Below are positions 15,713 through 25,410 of a stretch of DNA of 50,410 bases, one piece after another. Every line of letters starts with the position of its first letter. Position 1 is the stretch's first letter. The DNA is from Clostridia bacterium (lineage in GTDB: Bacteria > Bacillota > Clostridia > Christensenellales > Borkfalkiaceae), in assembly GCA_017507005.1 (NCBI GenBank), contig JAFWBT010000033.1, positions 1-50,410 on the forward strand, read 5' to 3'. Under the pieces are notes generated by a model that saw only the letters and a list, made by a program, of their open reading frames with translations, was not told the DNA's origin and ran no database searches. The position numbers and the translations under genes are program-made.

Positions 15713-18205
15713 TTATGCCCGTTTAGTTTCCTTAGCAAAATCGGTGAGCACCAGCACCGCCGCATCTACGTTGTTGCCGTTGTTGCCACGGATATACACC
15801 GTCTTTTCTTCGCCTGCCTGCATATCGAAATAGTTGTCCGAATAGGTGAAATTGCAATTATTCGGCAGACGCAACGTCAAGCCTTTGACGAACGCGTTCG
15901 CTTGAATCGTCACAGCCAAGCCCGTATCCGTCTTTTTCGTCGTGTACGAATAGTCGCTGCTGAATTTACACGTATGCCACATATCGCAAGAATATACCGT
16001 CGTCAGCAGTTCGCCGTTCACCATACATTGCGCGTACAAATACGCGTTCTCCGCCACGATTTCGCCCTCTACGGGTACCTGCACCACGCCGTTTTCCTGC
16101 ATACCAACGGCGATTTCGTCCTTCCAAAGAATTTCGCCCGACAGCGTTTTTACGCCGTATTCCACGTTGGTCGCAAACGTCGTGTACGTGTCGTTCACAA
16201 GGGTGAGCGCCGTCACGCCGCCTTTCTTTTGTACAAACGTCAAAAGGATAGGCGCGTAGCTCTTCTTCATCTGATAATACGCCTGCTTGGGTTCACAATA
16301 ATAGTCGATAATCGACCACGTTGCCGACTGCCATATCTCCGAATACATCCAGTTCATAAAGCCGCCGCATCTCGCTTTTTTCGATCTCGAATGTTCAATT
16401 TCCGCGCGCAATGCCTCGGCGTGCACCGTCATACCTTTCGCCACGAATTCGTCTACGCTATCGCTCTTGCCATACAGCGTGTTCGCGTAATACTCCTCAC
16501 GCTTTGCAAACGTCATCAAGATAGACGCGTAAGGGTTGTCCATCAAACGGTCGTCCCAATATTCGTTAATCGGCCACAGCTTGTCCTCGGGGAAAATCTT
16601 TCTCAGCGATTCCACCGTGCAAGGCCCCATAATCGCGCACTCCGAAACGAAAGAAACGTCCGTACCGCTGACGCACTCTCTATAATTTTCAATACCGGCA
16701 TCCAACGCCGCCTCAAAGCTGCCCGCATGCGATTCACCCGACGTCTTGTCGTTACCGATATCCGTCAACGCACAAGGGCTTTGACGCGCGTACGGGCGAG
16801 AATCGTCGAGGTTCATTATCAAGCCGCGTAAGAACACGTCTACGAAATAATCACCGTGGCTAATCTGTAAGCCATACGTACCCGTTTTCTCGTTGCCGCC
16901 GCACCAATACACGATAGAGGGATGGTTTCTCAAACGCTTGATTTGATATTCCACTTCCTTTTTCATATTCGCCACGAACGCTTCGTCGTCCTCGGGAATA
17001 TCCGCGCAGGCAAGCATAATATCCTGCCATACCAACAGACCTTTCTCGTCGCACAAATCGTAGAAAATATCCTTTTCGTAAATGCCGCCACCCCAAACGC
17101 GGAGCATATTGAAATTGCCCTCCACCGCTTGGTCGGTGAGTCTGTCAAATTTTTCATCCTGAATCGCACCCGTGAAACATTCCGCAGGCACCCAGTTCGA
17201 GCCTTTGATAAAGATTTCTTTGCCGTTAATCAAAAGCTTATAGCCCATCGTCCGTTCGTCTACGGGCTTTTGTTCGAGCTGTACCGTTCTAAACGCCAAA
17301 CGCCCCGCTCTTTCGTCCACGACCTTGCCGCCGCGTATCAATTCCACCTTATACGCGTACAAGGGATGCTCGCCGTAGCCTATCGGCCACCATAACTGTG
17401 GCTGTTCCACGGTGATATTTGCAAAATTCTTTCTGCCCGTAATTTTATACGAACGCGTAATCGCGTTATCTTCCGACAGCGCCTCGTTCGGACGTGCCGC
17501 CAACGTATAACGCAATTCGTCGTTTTCACAATCACGATTGTGTTCTTTTATCGTTTTGCCGTTAAAATCGACCTGCGGACGAATACTGTAATTCAGCTCG
17601 ACAAACAGCGAAACATTACCGTCATTGTACGCCTTATACGAAACGTCCACCATACGGTGTTGTTTTACACCTTTCACGCGTACGTCACCCCAAATGCCGT
17701 AGCCGGGCATATCGGGCGCCCAGTCCCAGCCGAAATGGCACTGCGCCTTGCGGATAAACAAACGCTTGGTGTTAAACGTGCCGAAAAAACCTCTATCGTC
17801 AATCTCGTCCATTTTCTTCGTTGTCGAGAACATCTTAACGACCAGCTCGTTTTTCTCTTTTTTCACGAGTTCCTTAACCGAATATACGTATTGCAGGAAC
17901 ATATTGTCGCATTTGCCGAGCAACACCCCGTTGAGATAGATTTCCGCGAACGTATCAATCCCGTCAAATTCGAGCAAAATTTCCTCCTCCGCAAACACGT
18001 CGTCGGACAAGGAAAATTCATTTCTATATGTAAAATCGCTCTCTCTAATCCAATGCAGATCGCGATGATTGAGTCCAAAATAAGGGTCTTTGATAAGCTT
18101 GTTATCAAAAAGGTCTAACGTGACGTCACCGGGCACTTTTGCAGGCCACAGCTTACCGTCATATTCTAAAAACCAACCGTTTTTCAATTCTAACACTTTA
18201 TTCAT
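15713..18205 (-). CDS. GH2-family beta-mannosidase
   Basis: 830 residues, no signal peptide. The N-terminal sugar-binding beta-sandwich begins at NGWFLEYDGKLWPAKVPGDV and contains the beta-mannosidase signature CHFGWDWAPDMPGYGIWGDV (about 156-175). The TIM barrel has LRVWGGGIYE, the acid/base in CGGNEK (Glu439) and the likely nucleophile in SECAIMGP (Glu522). Family members remove terminal beta-1,4-linked mannose from mannooligosaccharides or from the Man-beta-1,4-GlcNAc core of N-glycans. Being cytoplasmic, it probably acts on imported oligosaccharides. The ribosome binding site is weak (AAAGAG 8 nt upstream). A GC-rich hairpin separates it from the preceding lipoprotein gene. Confidence 0.92.
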   Translation of the reverse strand: MNKVLELKNGWFLEYDGKLWPAKVPGDVTLDLFDNKLIKDPYFGLNHRDLHWIRESDFTYRNEFSLSDDVFAEEEILLEFDGIDTFAEIYLNGVLLGKCDNMFLQYVYSVKELVKKEKNELVVKMFSTTKKMDEIDDRGFFGTFNTKRLFIRKAQCHFGWDWAPDMPGYGIWGDVRVKGVKQHRMVDVSYKAYNDGNVSLFVELNYSIRPQVDFNGKTIKEHNRDCENDELRYTLAARPNEALSEDNAITRSYKITGRKNFANITVEQPQLWWPIGYGEHPLYAYKVELIRGGKVVDERAGRLAFRTVQLEQKPVDERTMGYKLLINGKEIFIKGSNWVPAECFTGAIQDEKFDRLTDQAVEGNFNMLRVWGGGIYEKDIFYDLCDEKGLLVWQDIMLACADIPEDDEAFVANMKKEVEYQIKRLRNHPSIVYWCGGNEKTGTYGLQISHGDYFVDVFLRGLIMNLDDSRPYARQSPCALTDIGNDKTSGESHAGSFEAALDAGIENYRECVSGTDVSFVSECAIMGPCTVESLRKIFPEDKLWPINEYWDDRLMDNPYASILMTFAKREEYYANTLYGKSDSVDEFVAKGMTVHAEALRAEIEHSRSKKARCGGFMNWMYSEIWQSATWSIIDYYCEPKQAYYQMKKSYAPILLTFVQKKGGVTALTLVNDTYTTFATNVEYGVKTLSGEILWKDEIAVGMQENGVVQVPVEGEIVAENAYLYAQCMVNGELLTTVYSCDMWHTCKFSSDYSYTTKKTDTGLAVTIQANAFVKGLTLRLPNNCNFTYSDNYFDMQAGEEKTVYIRGNNGNNVDAAVLVLTDFAKETKRA

Positions 18206-18244
18206 TATTAAAACTCTTTACCTTTACCGTCTTTTAAAATTTTA

Positions 18245-18272
18245 AGGGGCGAAGCGAAAACGCTCCGCCCCC
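18245..18272 (-). other. Intercistronic GC-rich hairpin
   Basis: GGGGCGGAGCG pairs with CGCTTCGCCCC (one mismatch) between the 1,599-residue lipoprotein gene and the beta-mannosidase gene. On the minus strand it is preceded by AAAA and followed by TTAAAATTTT, a poor U-tract, so partial termination or mRNA stabilisation is more likely than full termination. Confidence 0.55.
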
Positions 18273-18310
18273 TTTTGTCCTATCAAATTTTTATTTGATT
18301 TTTTTTGCCA

Positions 18311-21300
18311 TTATGCAGCGTCGCTACCGAACGTAATCTTACCGAAATACATCGTCAAAGGATTTTCTGCCGTAGCATCGAACGAAGCAACGTCTATTGC
18401 AAGGATATCCGCCGTATAGACACGCAAGATATACTTCTGACCTGCCTTGAGCGCCGTCGCCGTAGTACCGTCTGCGTTCAGCCATTTAATCGTTCTTTCC
18501 GCCGCACCATTAACAGCCGAGCCGCCAGCCGACGTAACGCTATAGTTACCAGCAGCCATCGAGCCGTTCATTTGGTACGTCCAAATACACAACGAACCGA
18601 TATCTCTGCTAAATGCAATCTCTACGTCGGTGTAATCGCTGCCCTTATAGATGAACATCTTTGCACGGTGATCCCAAGCCGCCGTCATAGGAGCTTCGAC
18701 TACCTTCGTACCTGCCGCAAAACCAAGCGTCGTTACGTCGCCGTTGTACGTATTCAGCGCCGTGCGTTCTGCTGCACTGAACGCCTCGCTCATATCATAG
18801 CCTTGCTTGATATTCGCAATATAGAAGGTTTGTGCTGCGACAACATTCAAATAGAAACGATTGATATCTTCGCCCTTTACAATTTGAATGCGAATCGTAT
18901 ACAACTGTGCCGTATAGCTAGAAGAATCTTTAACAACCTTACCGTCTTTATCCCATACAATGGTCGTTCTCAAGATACCGTCACTCGTACCCATCTGATT
19001 CGCATACAACGTAAAGCTGCCTTGCGTAGCCGTGTCTTTTGCCGGCCACATCGTGAACGCCGAAGAGTTTGCCGTTAATACTACCTGGAATTCTACGTAA
19101 TTGTAAGAATTATCCACAGGAATATAAACACGATTAGTCCAAAGGTCTGCCGACGTATGTTCAAATACGTACGAACCTGCCGCAAAGCCAAGAGCCGTTA
19201 CGTCGCCGCTGTATTTTGAAAGATCTTGATTGTTCAGATCTTTAACCGCATATTCGGGATAGGATTTGTTGATAACGTTCGAGAAATTGATGATTATGTT
19301 AGCCGAAGAAACGGTAACTTTACATCTATACGCGCTCGCGTCGCCGACATTGAGAGCCAATTCACCAGCCGTCGTTACTTCTACTTCCGTAGCCGCGCCG
19401 CCGTTGACGGAAACCTTATACGTACCTACTGCAAGGTTTTCGTTAATCAGCGTAACGTTACCGCTTGCGTCCGAAACGAATTCGTCGGTCGCAGTAACTT
19501 TATCCGCCGCCGTAACTACCTGCAAATCATCAAAGTACAGCTTACCTTCTTCTACCTTCCAGTAGCCGCCAAGTCCAGCTACGATTGCGCCGTGCTCGCC
19601 GTCTGCAAGCAGAGCTTCTACCGTTGCAAACTTGCCGCCCTTATCGTTGTTCGTGTCGAAATGCAAGAACGCAGAAGGAGCCGTGCTCGAATTAAAGTTT
19701 TGTTTCGAAAATTCGATATAATCTCTATCGATTACGTATACGTTTTCACCTTTTACGTAAGCAAGGTTCATCATATACGCATAAGTCGTCGTCGAGAAAT
19801 CACAATTCGTTGTGTTCACGATAACGTTCTTCACGTTCGTATGGCCATGACCTTGCATACTAATCAACTTCGTTGCGTTACTAGAAACGCCGTTGCCTAT
19901 TGCTTTCAATTCGATATATACGTTTTCAACAAGACCGCCGTTGCCGCCACGTTCGAACAAACCAGCCTCGGAGCCAACCGTCAAATTCGTAAACGCTACG
20001 TTCTTCGCGATACCGTTCACGCCCATCGTAATAATGAAACCGCTGAACTGACCGTTAATCGTCATACCGTCAATGCTATGACCTTTACCGTCGAATACGC
20101 CTTGGAAACCAGCCGCTTTACCAGCGCCCCAATCTTCAAAGATTGCATTAGGATTGTCTACTACCGTTTTACCAATACCGCCAGTCTTATCCAACGTATT
20201 CCAAATATTACCATAGGCAAGAATAGGCGTCCAAGCCTTGTTGTACGCGATATCGTCACCGAGTACGATATAGCCCGAAAGGATTGCTTTCTTCTGTTCT
20301 TCGATTGCATAGCCAGCCTTTACGGAGTTGTCTGCCGCAACGCTCTGCCACATATCGAGTTCAGCTGCCGAATTGATGATGAACGTGTAAACGCTCGTAG
20401 TGATTTCATAAGCTGCTTCCGAAGTTTCAACGAGCAACGTTCTGTTGTCGCCAAGCGCTTCTCTCTTAGCGGGCAAGTTTGCCGTGTTCAACGTGATTTC
20501 TCTGCCGTTGATAGAAGCTGCGATTTCTACGCCGTCAAGCTTAACGCTGCTAATCGTACCGGAAACCGTTTCGGGAAGAGTAATCGTCGATGCGTTGTAC
20601 GTTTCAATCGTCAACGTTTCGTCGAGTGCAATTACTTCTTTGCCTACGGTGAAGGTCTTTTCCGACGTCGTGCCGTCGATTGCGTTCGTTGTTACAACCA
20701 CAAACGAAGCGTCGATTGCCGCCTCATCAGAAAGCGTTACCACGTTGCCTTCCAACGTTACCCAGCCGTATTCTTCTTTCAAAGCATAGCTAATCCAAGA
20801 AGGATTGTTCGATACTTTCAACGCAAGGCTGCCGCCCTTAGGAATAGCCGTTTCTTCGTTGGTGATGGCGGATGCGCCTTTATACATATCCGCCGTGGAA
20901 GCGAATACTACGTAGTTTTCCGTAACCGTCCAAAGGTTGCTATCCCATTCTCTAATAAGCCCGTTGAATTCTTCATCCGACATCATTTCCATAACGGTAG
21001 CGTAAGCGCTTGATACGTCGTTATTGTCGGGGTTGTGATGCCAATAGATAGACGCCGTGATACCCGTATCCCAAGCCGTGTTCGTGAACTCCAATTCGTC
21101 TGCGCCGAGTACGAATACGTTTTCCGCTCTCGTCGTGGACAGGTCTACCAAGTACGCATATTTAAGATTGCTAAGATCTGCCTGCGATACGTCTACAATG
21201 ATGTTCTTGAACGTTCTTTCACTCTGATAGCCCGATCTAGTAACTACGTGCGAAGACTGACCGTCTGATATACCGCTTGCAATCGCGTCTACTTCTACGT

Positions 21301-23110
21301 AGATGTTTTCTAACGTACCGTTACCACGGTCTGCTACCAAGCTGCAGGAAGCACCAACTTTCGCGTTGGTGAACGCTACGTTCTTAATAACGCTACCTCT
21401 ACCCATGGTGATGATGAACGCATCGTAAATCGTGTTACCGGTCTCTAAGCCGTTGATGTAATGACCGTCACCATCGAATACGCCTTGGAAGCCTGCCTTA
21501 ATGCCACGACCCCAGTCTTCTTCAATTACGTTATCTGCGCCGTATTTAGCCTTCAAAGGTGCGAGGAAGTTGGTATCGCTAAGCAAGTTCCACAAGCTGG
21601 GATTTTTCGTTGCGTAAGGAACAATAGGTTTCCAAAGACCATTATATTCGATATTATCGCCAAGGATGAAGTAGCCCGAAAGCACTGCCAGCTTTTGTTC
21701 TTCTACGCAAAGGCCTGCCTTAACGGAGTTGTCCGCGGCAACGCTCTGCCACTGATCGAGTTCTTCCTTGGTATTGATAATCATAGTATAGATGTTAGCA
21801 GGAACGGTGTAAACGTGCTTATCCGTTTCCACGGTCATTGTCTTGTCTTTACCAAGTTCGTTGCCTGCTGCGGGAACTTCGGTTTCTTCCATCGTAACGG
21901 TATTGCCGCTGATAGCGCCAACGCCACCAAGAGCGTCAAACACTACTTTATCGCCAAAGGCTACGATTTCTACCTTCGTTGCGTCGATTTCTGTGGGTAT
22001 TACAACTACGCCGCTAACCACTTCAACGTCTACCACCGTCGTCAACGAAGCCTGTTCTTTCTGAACGGTTACATTGAGAGTAATCGTGAGTTCTTCGCCG
22101 CAATAGCTCGTCGTACCCGTAATAACGCCGTTACCTGCCTTAACGGGCACGATAACGCCGTCGGCAAGCTCGAATACGTCTGCTTCCGTCGACCATACCA
22201 CCGTCAGTTCTTCGTCGGTGGGTTCGCCGTTCATTACGCCGACTACCTTACCGATTTCAAAGCCCGTAGACGTAAGGTTAACGTTCGCCTTATAGCCGTT
22301 TTCGCTGGCAAAAATTTCCTTATTCGTCAATTCGCAGGAATATTCGTTTTCCATAATCGTTACGTTGATCGTTTTACTAACTTCGTAGCCACGAGCAACC
22401 GTCGATACTTTGTACGTCGCCGTACCAGGCGCAATCGCCGTAAACGTAGCGACTGCATTGTCCGTTTCAATGGAAACGACTTCGTCACCGCTTACTTTTT
22501 CCCACGTGTATACAAGGCCGTACGTTTCGTTGTCCAACGTTTCGCCTTTGTACGTTACGCTTGCTTCTACCATTTCGAGTTCGTCTTCGTAGATTTTTAC
22601 TTCTGCGATATCGAATGCGATTTCGTGCAGAACGTTCGTCTTTTCTACCGTTACTACGCAGGTAGCCTTTACGTCCGTGCCTGCCAACGCTGCCGTAATC
22701 GTTGCCGTACCTGCTTTGAGCGCAGTAACAACACCGTTTGCGTCAACCGTTGCAATCGTTTCCGCCGAAGAGCTCCAAACGACCGTCGCGTCGTCATCTG
22801 CGCCCGTTACGTACGCAACCAGCTCTTTCGTTTCGAATTCTACGATGCTCGTAGCTTCGGTGAGCGTGATGGACGCTTCGGGATCGGGTGCTTCGCTGTC
22901 ACTCGTCGAAGGCGTTTCGCTCGTCGAAGGCGTTTCGCTCGTCGAGGGCGTTTCGCTCGCCAAGGGCGATTCGCTCGTATTAGGCAAAACGGATTCGGAT
23001 ACGGGATTCGAGCTCGTATCTTCTACCGCGCCGCCACAAGCTGCTGCCGCGCTAGAAAACGCAAGAGATGCCACAAGCGCTAACATAAGTAATTTTGTTT
23101 TACTTTTCAT
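18311..23110 (-). CDS. Very large surface lipoprotein with Ig-like and duplicated modules
   Basis: 1,599 residues. The signal peptide ends in AAAC (Cys25), and an S/T/E/P-rich spacer with TPSTSE repeats follows (26-78). A Big_2-type Ig-like domain comes next (about 79-155, ending VDANGVVTALKAGTATITA), then further Ig-like regions. A module of about 250 residues occurs twice (about 440-700 and 905-1150). Each copy has ELDQWQSVAADNSVKAG or ELDMWQSVAADNSVKAG, GFQGVFDG(D/K)GH, FIITMG and KNVAFTN, a beta-helix/GLUG-like pattern. The C-terminus has a second duplication (GDVTALGFAAG and GDVTTLGFAAG). No catalytic motif is obvious and no LPXTG is present. Probable role is glycan binding on the cell surface. 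It sits between the DUF4838 lipoprotein and beta-mannosidase genes. Confidence 0.88.
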   Translation of the reverse strand: MKSKTKLLMLALVASLAFSSAAAACGGAVEDTSSNPVSESVLPNTSESPLASETPSTSETPSTSETPSTSDSEAPDPEASITLTEATSIVEFETKELVAYVTGADDDATVVWSSSAETIATVDANGVVTALKAGTATITAALAGTDVKATCVVTVEKTNVLHEIAFDIAEVKIYEDELEMVEASVTYKGETLDNETYGLVYTWEKVSGDEVVSIETDNAVATFTAIAPGTATYKVSTVARGYEVSKTINVTIMENEYSCELTNKEIFASENGYKANVNLTSTGFEIGKVVGVMNGEPTDEELTVVWSTEADVFELADGVIVPVKAGNGVITGTTSYCGEELTITLNVTVQKEQASLTTVVDVEVVSGVVVIPTEIDATKVEIVAFGDKVVFDALGGVGAISGNTVTMEETEVPAAGNELGKDKTMTVETDKHVYTVPANIYTMIINTKEELDQWQSVAADNSVKAGLCVEEQKLAVLSGYFILGDNIEYNGLWKPIVPYATKNPSLWNLLSDTNFLAPLKAKYGADNVIEEDWGRGIKAGFQGVFDGDGHYINGLETGNTIYDAFIITMGRGSVIKNVAFTNAKVGASCSLVADRGNGTLENIYVEVDAIASGISDGQSSHVVTRSGYQSERTFKNIIVDVSQADLSNLKYAYLVDLSTTRAENVFVLGADELEFTNTAWDTGITASIYWHHNPDNNDVSSAYATVMEMMSDEEFNGLIREWDSNLWTVTENYVVFASTADMYKGASAITNEETAIPKGGSLALKVSNNPSWISYALKEEYGWVTLEGNVVTLSDEAAIDASFVVVTTNAIDGTTSEKTFTVGKEVIALDETLTIETYNASTITLPETVSGTISSVKLDGVEIAASINGREITLNTANLPAKREALGDNRTLLVETSEAAYEITTSVYTFIINSAAELDMWQSVAADNSVKAGYAIEEQKKAILSGYIVLGDDIAYNKAWTPILAYGNIWNTLDKTGGIGKTVVDNPNAIFEDWGAGKAAGFQGVFDGKGHSIDGMTINGQFSGFIITMGVNGIAKNVAFTNLTVGSEAGLFERGGNGGLVENVYIELKAIGNGVSSNATKLISMQGHGHTNVKNVIVNTTNCDFSTTTYAYMMNLAYVKGENVYVIDRDYIEFSKQNFNSSTAPSAFLHFDTNNDKGGKFATVEALLADGEHGAIVAGLGGYWKVEEGKLYFDDLQVVTAADKVTATDEFVSDASGNVTLINENLAVGTYKVSVNGGAATEVEVTTAGELALNVGDASAYRCKVTVSSANIIINFSNVINKSYPEYAVKDLNNQDLSKYSGDVTALGFAAGSYVFEHTSADLWTNRVYIPVDNSYNYVEFQVVLTANSSAFTMWPAKDTATQGSFTLYANQMGTSDGILRTTIVWDKDGKVVKDSSSYTAQLYTIRIQIVKGEDINRFYLNVVAAQTFYIANIKQGYDMSEAFSAAERTALNTYNGDVTTLGFAAGTKVVEAPMTAAWDHRAKMFIYKGSDYTDVEIAFSRDIGSLCIWTYQMNGSMAAGNYSVTSAGGSAVNGAAERTIKWLNADGTTATALKAGQKYILRVYTADILAIDVASFDATAENPLTMYFGKITFGSDAA
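22902..22973 (-). repeat. 18-bp tandem repeat in the lipoprotein spacer
   Basis: Four 18-bp units starting at 22902, 22920, 22938 and 22956 (plus-strand unit CTCGTCGAAGGCGTTTCG). The third unit differs by one base and the fourth by several. They encode the S/T/E/P repeats of the linker after the lipidated Cys, so the linker length may vary by slippage. Confidence 0.85.
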
Positions 23111-23153
23111 ACATTTCCTCCTTGTATGTTTTATTTTTCATATTTTTGTTTTT

Positions 23154-23183
23154 AGGGGCGTCCGTTTGAGGGGGAACGCCCCT
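23154..23183 (-). other. Intercistronic GC-rich hairpin
   Basis: AGGGGCG and CGCCCCT pair across a 16-nt loop between the DUF4838 gene and the 1,599-residue lipoprotein gene. On the minus strand an A-run precedes it and AAAAAC follows it, so there is no U-tract for termination in the direction of transcription. Confidence 0.55.
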
Positions 23184-23213
23184 TTTTAACCTTTATTTTT
23201 TTACCTTCTTTGC

Positions 23214-25397
23214 TTAGAATCCCCAAGCGTCAAACCAAGGCTTAATTTCAATCATTTCCGCATAATAACGGTAGCCGAGATCGTTACAATCCTTAATTAA
23301 CTCTGCACGGAAATCATAAATTTCATTAGGCGTATAAGAACCGCTGTAGAACTGCGCGATTACGAAACGAGGGAAAATCGTTTCTGCCGTAATATGATCG
23401 TGCAATACTTCATACAAATCGGGATCGGTAATCTTGTATTTTTCGATTGCTACGTACGCCTCGTCGCAAAGATCCAGCCAGCTCTGTAACGTCGACCACT
23501 TCCAGAATTTCATCTGCATCGAATTCGTACGTCTTTGCGTATAGAATACTTCGGGATACTCGATTTGGAGCTGTTCCATATACGATACGAGCGAATTGAA
23601 ATATTTACGCATAGGTTCTGCCGCTACATCGAAATAGTTTTCAAAGAACTTATCTCTCAACTCACCTACGTGGAGGTTTACTTCACGGCTAAGCGTATAC
23701 GTAAGATACGTTCTATACGCGCCAAAGCCTGCATATACAGCGTTTTGTCTATCGCCTTGGTTGAACATAAATTCACCGCCGATGCTCTTCAAGAAACGAA
23801 TCGTATCGGGAATACCGTCGTAGGAGTTGTAAGGAACGAGATACTGCGTGAAGTTCGTATCGTAAATCCAGCAATACAAACGATCGCCCAACAAGCTCCA
23901 TTTTTCAAACGTTTCTTTATATTCCTTGTTTTCGGGATGATAGAAACTTTCTTCAAACGTTGCGTCAATGGGAGCGTAGAAGATACCAACGTGTTCGTTG
24001 CACTTCAAGCCGTTTTCATACGTCTTATTGTAGGGAAGCGAAACAATTTCGCCGTCTACCTGAATCACGTTCGATTGCGTACCGTCGCCGTTGTCAATAA
24101 CCTCTAACGCGGGAACGGTGTACTTGCCGTCCGTACCGAATACGGGAGCGGAAGCCGTCTGACTGTACGCGAAGAACAAAATTGTCAATTCACGTTTAGG
24201 TTCGCCCGTTTCATCTGCAATACGCTGCAATTCTGCCTGCACCAACGTATCCAAGTCGTTTACGAAGAACATATACATTGCTGCGTGCGAGTCGTCGAGT
24301 ACCGAGCTGATCTTGTTGCAGTTTTCACAAATACAATGCCCGTAACCGTCTTGACGGGTGAACGTAAGCACTGCCTGCGTAGGATTCGCCGCAAGGCTTT
24401 CCATTACCGCTTCAAACGCCGTGTTCAACATAATATCGTATTCTTCTTTATTGCCGTGTGCCGAATAGCAAAGCTGGTTGATAGGCTGTGCTGCTTCGTG
24501 CGCGTACCAATCTGGATGTTCCGAATAATACGTTTCAACGGGCAAGAAGTCGAACGAGTTGTGACAGAAGTTACCGTTGATAAACGTGAATACTCCTTCT
24601 TTCGTCAAGGGCGAAGCCATATAATCACTCGAATTCATATAGCCGCTATTCCACGTCAAGTCGAAGTCGGGCTTTTCTACGATATCCATATCGGGCAACG
24701 TAGTGCCGTCTTTCGTGTATCTAATCGTATCCGCCGCATACCATTCGTAGCCAATCACCGCGCGAAGGAATGCCTGCGCTACCGTCTGATAGCCGTAGAA
24801 GGAATTCACTTTCATAAATACGGAATCCCCTACCGTCTTAATCATATAGCCGCTGTACGCAAGATTAGCGTCCGTTGCCCACGTTACGTTTGCTTCGCGT
24901 TCCAACGCTTCGTGCGCAAATACAAGATATTTCGTACTAGGCGTATATTCAAGATTACGGTTTTCCACCTTTTCACTATCAATGATAAGGTCTTGGTCGC
25001 CATCTACGTACATAGGTATGGTCGCGCCCGTACACTTTGCAACCTGTTTAACCAAGAAATCGGCTGCGCTTACCGCACGCATATCCGACGTACCAACGAT
25101 AATAGCGTATTCCGTTTCACCGTTCACAGCGAAAGGTCTGTTGGATTCTTTCACCGTTCTGCGGTGCAACAGCAAGGATTCGTCTACGTAATGTTCGTCG
25201 TCGTCCGTCATCGTGCCGCCGTTGATATAATCGCGATCGCTTTCGCTACTGCCCGGCGTTTCGCTCGATCCGGGCTGTTCGCTCGTAATGCTGTTATCGT
25301 TTACCGAACTGGTCGAAGCAGTGGGAGCACCGCAAGCAATCAAACTGCTCGAAAGCATTAATGCCGCTAATATAATAGCTGAAATTTTCTTTTTCAT
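23214..25397 (-). CDS. DUF4838-domain lipoprotein (putative glycan-active)
   Basis: 727 residues. Lipobox LIAC (Cys22) and an S/P/G-rich spacer lead into an N-terminal alpha/beta domain like that of GH20/GH67 enzymes (EYAIIVGTSDMRAVSAADFL, then FLRAVIGYEWYAADT). A large TIM-barrel-like region follows with the DUF4838 hallmark RQDGYGHCICENCNKI (about residue 340), in which the Cys pair could bind metal. DUF4838 proteins are widespread in gut glycan loci but no activity is established to my knowledge. It is lipid-anchored on the outside, 13 nt after the Ig-like secreted protein gene and co-transcribed with it. GGGAGG precedes the ATG by 7 nt. Confidence 0.85.
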   Translation of the reverse strand: MKKKISAIILAALMLSSSLIACGAPTASTSSVNDNSITSEQPGSSETPGSSESDRDYINGGTMTDDDEHYVDESLLLHRRTVKESNRPFAVNGETEYAIIVGTSDMRAVSAADFLVKQVAKCTGATIPMYVDGDQDLIIDSEKVENRNLEYTPSTKYLVFAHEALEREANVTWATDANLAYSGYMIKTVGDSVFMKVNSFYGYQTVAQAFLRAVIGYEWYAADTIRYTKDGTTLPDMDIVEKPDFDLTWNSGYMNSSDYMASPLTKEGVFTFINGNFCHNSFDFLPVETYYSEHPDWYAHEAAQPINQLCYSAHGNKEEYDIMLNTAFEAVMESLAANPTQAVLTFTRQDGYGHCICENCNKISSVLDDSHAAMYMFFVNDLDTLVQAELQRIADETGEPKRELTILFFAYSQTASAPVFGTDGKYTVPALEVIDNGDGTQSNVIQVDGEIVSLPYNKTYENGLKCNEHVGIFYAPIDATFEESFYHPENKEYKETFEKWSLLGDRLYCWIYDTNFTQYLVPYNSYDGIPDTIRFLKSIGGEFMFNQGDRQNAVYAGFGAYRTYLTYTLSREVNLHVGELRDKFFENYFDVAAEPMRKYFNSLVSYMEQLQIEYPEVFYTQRRTNSMQMKFWKWSTLQSWLDLCDEAYVAIEKYKITDPDLYEVLHDHITAETIFPRFVIAQFYSGSYTPNEIYDFRAELIKDCNDLGYRYYAEMIEIKPWFDAWGF

Positions 25398-25410
25398 AGT
25401 TCGTCCTCCC

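Noticed and set aside
22902-22973. Short repeat cluster as a CRISPR-like array
   Set aside because: The 18-bp units are adjacent without spacers and encode an in-frame peptide repeat.
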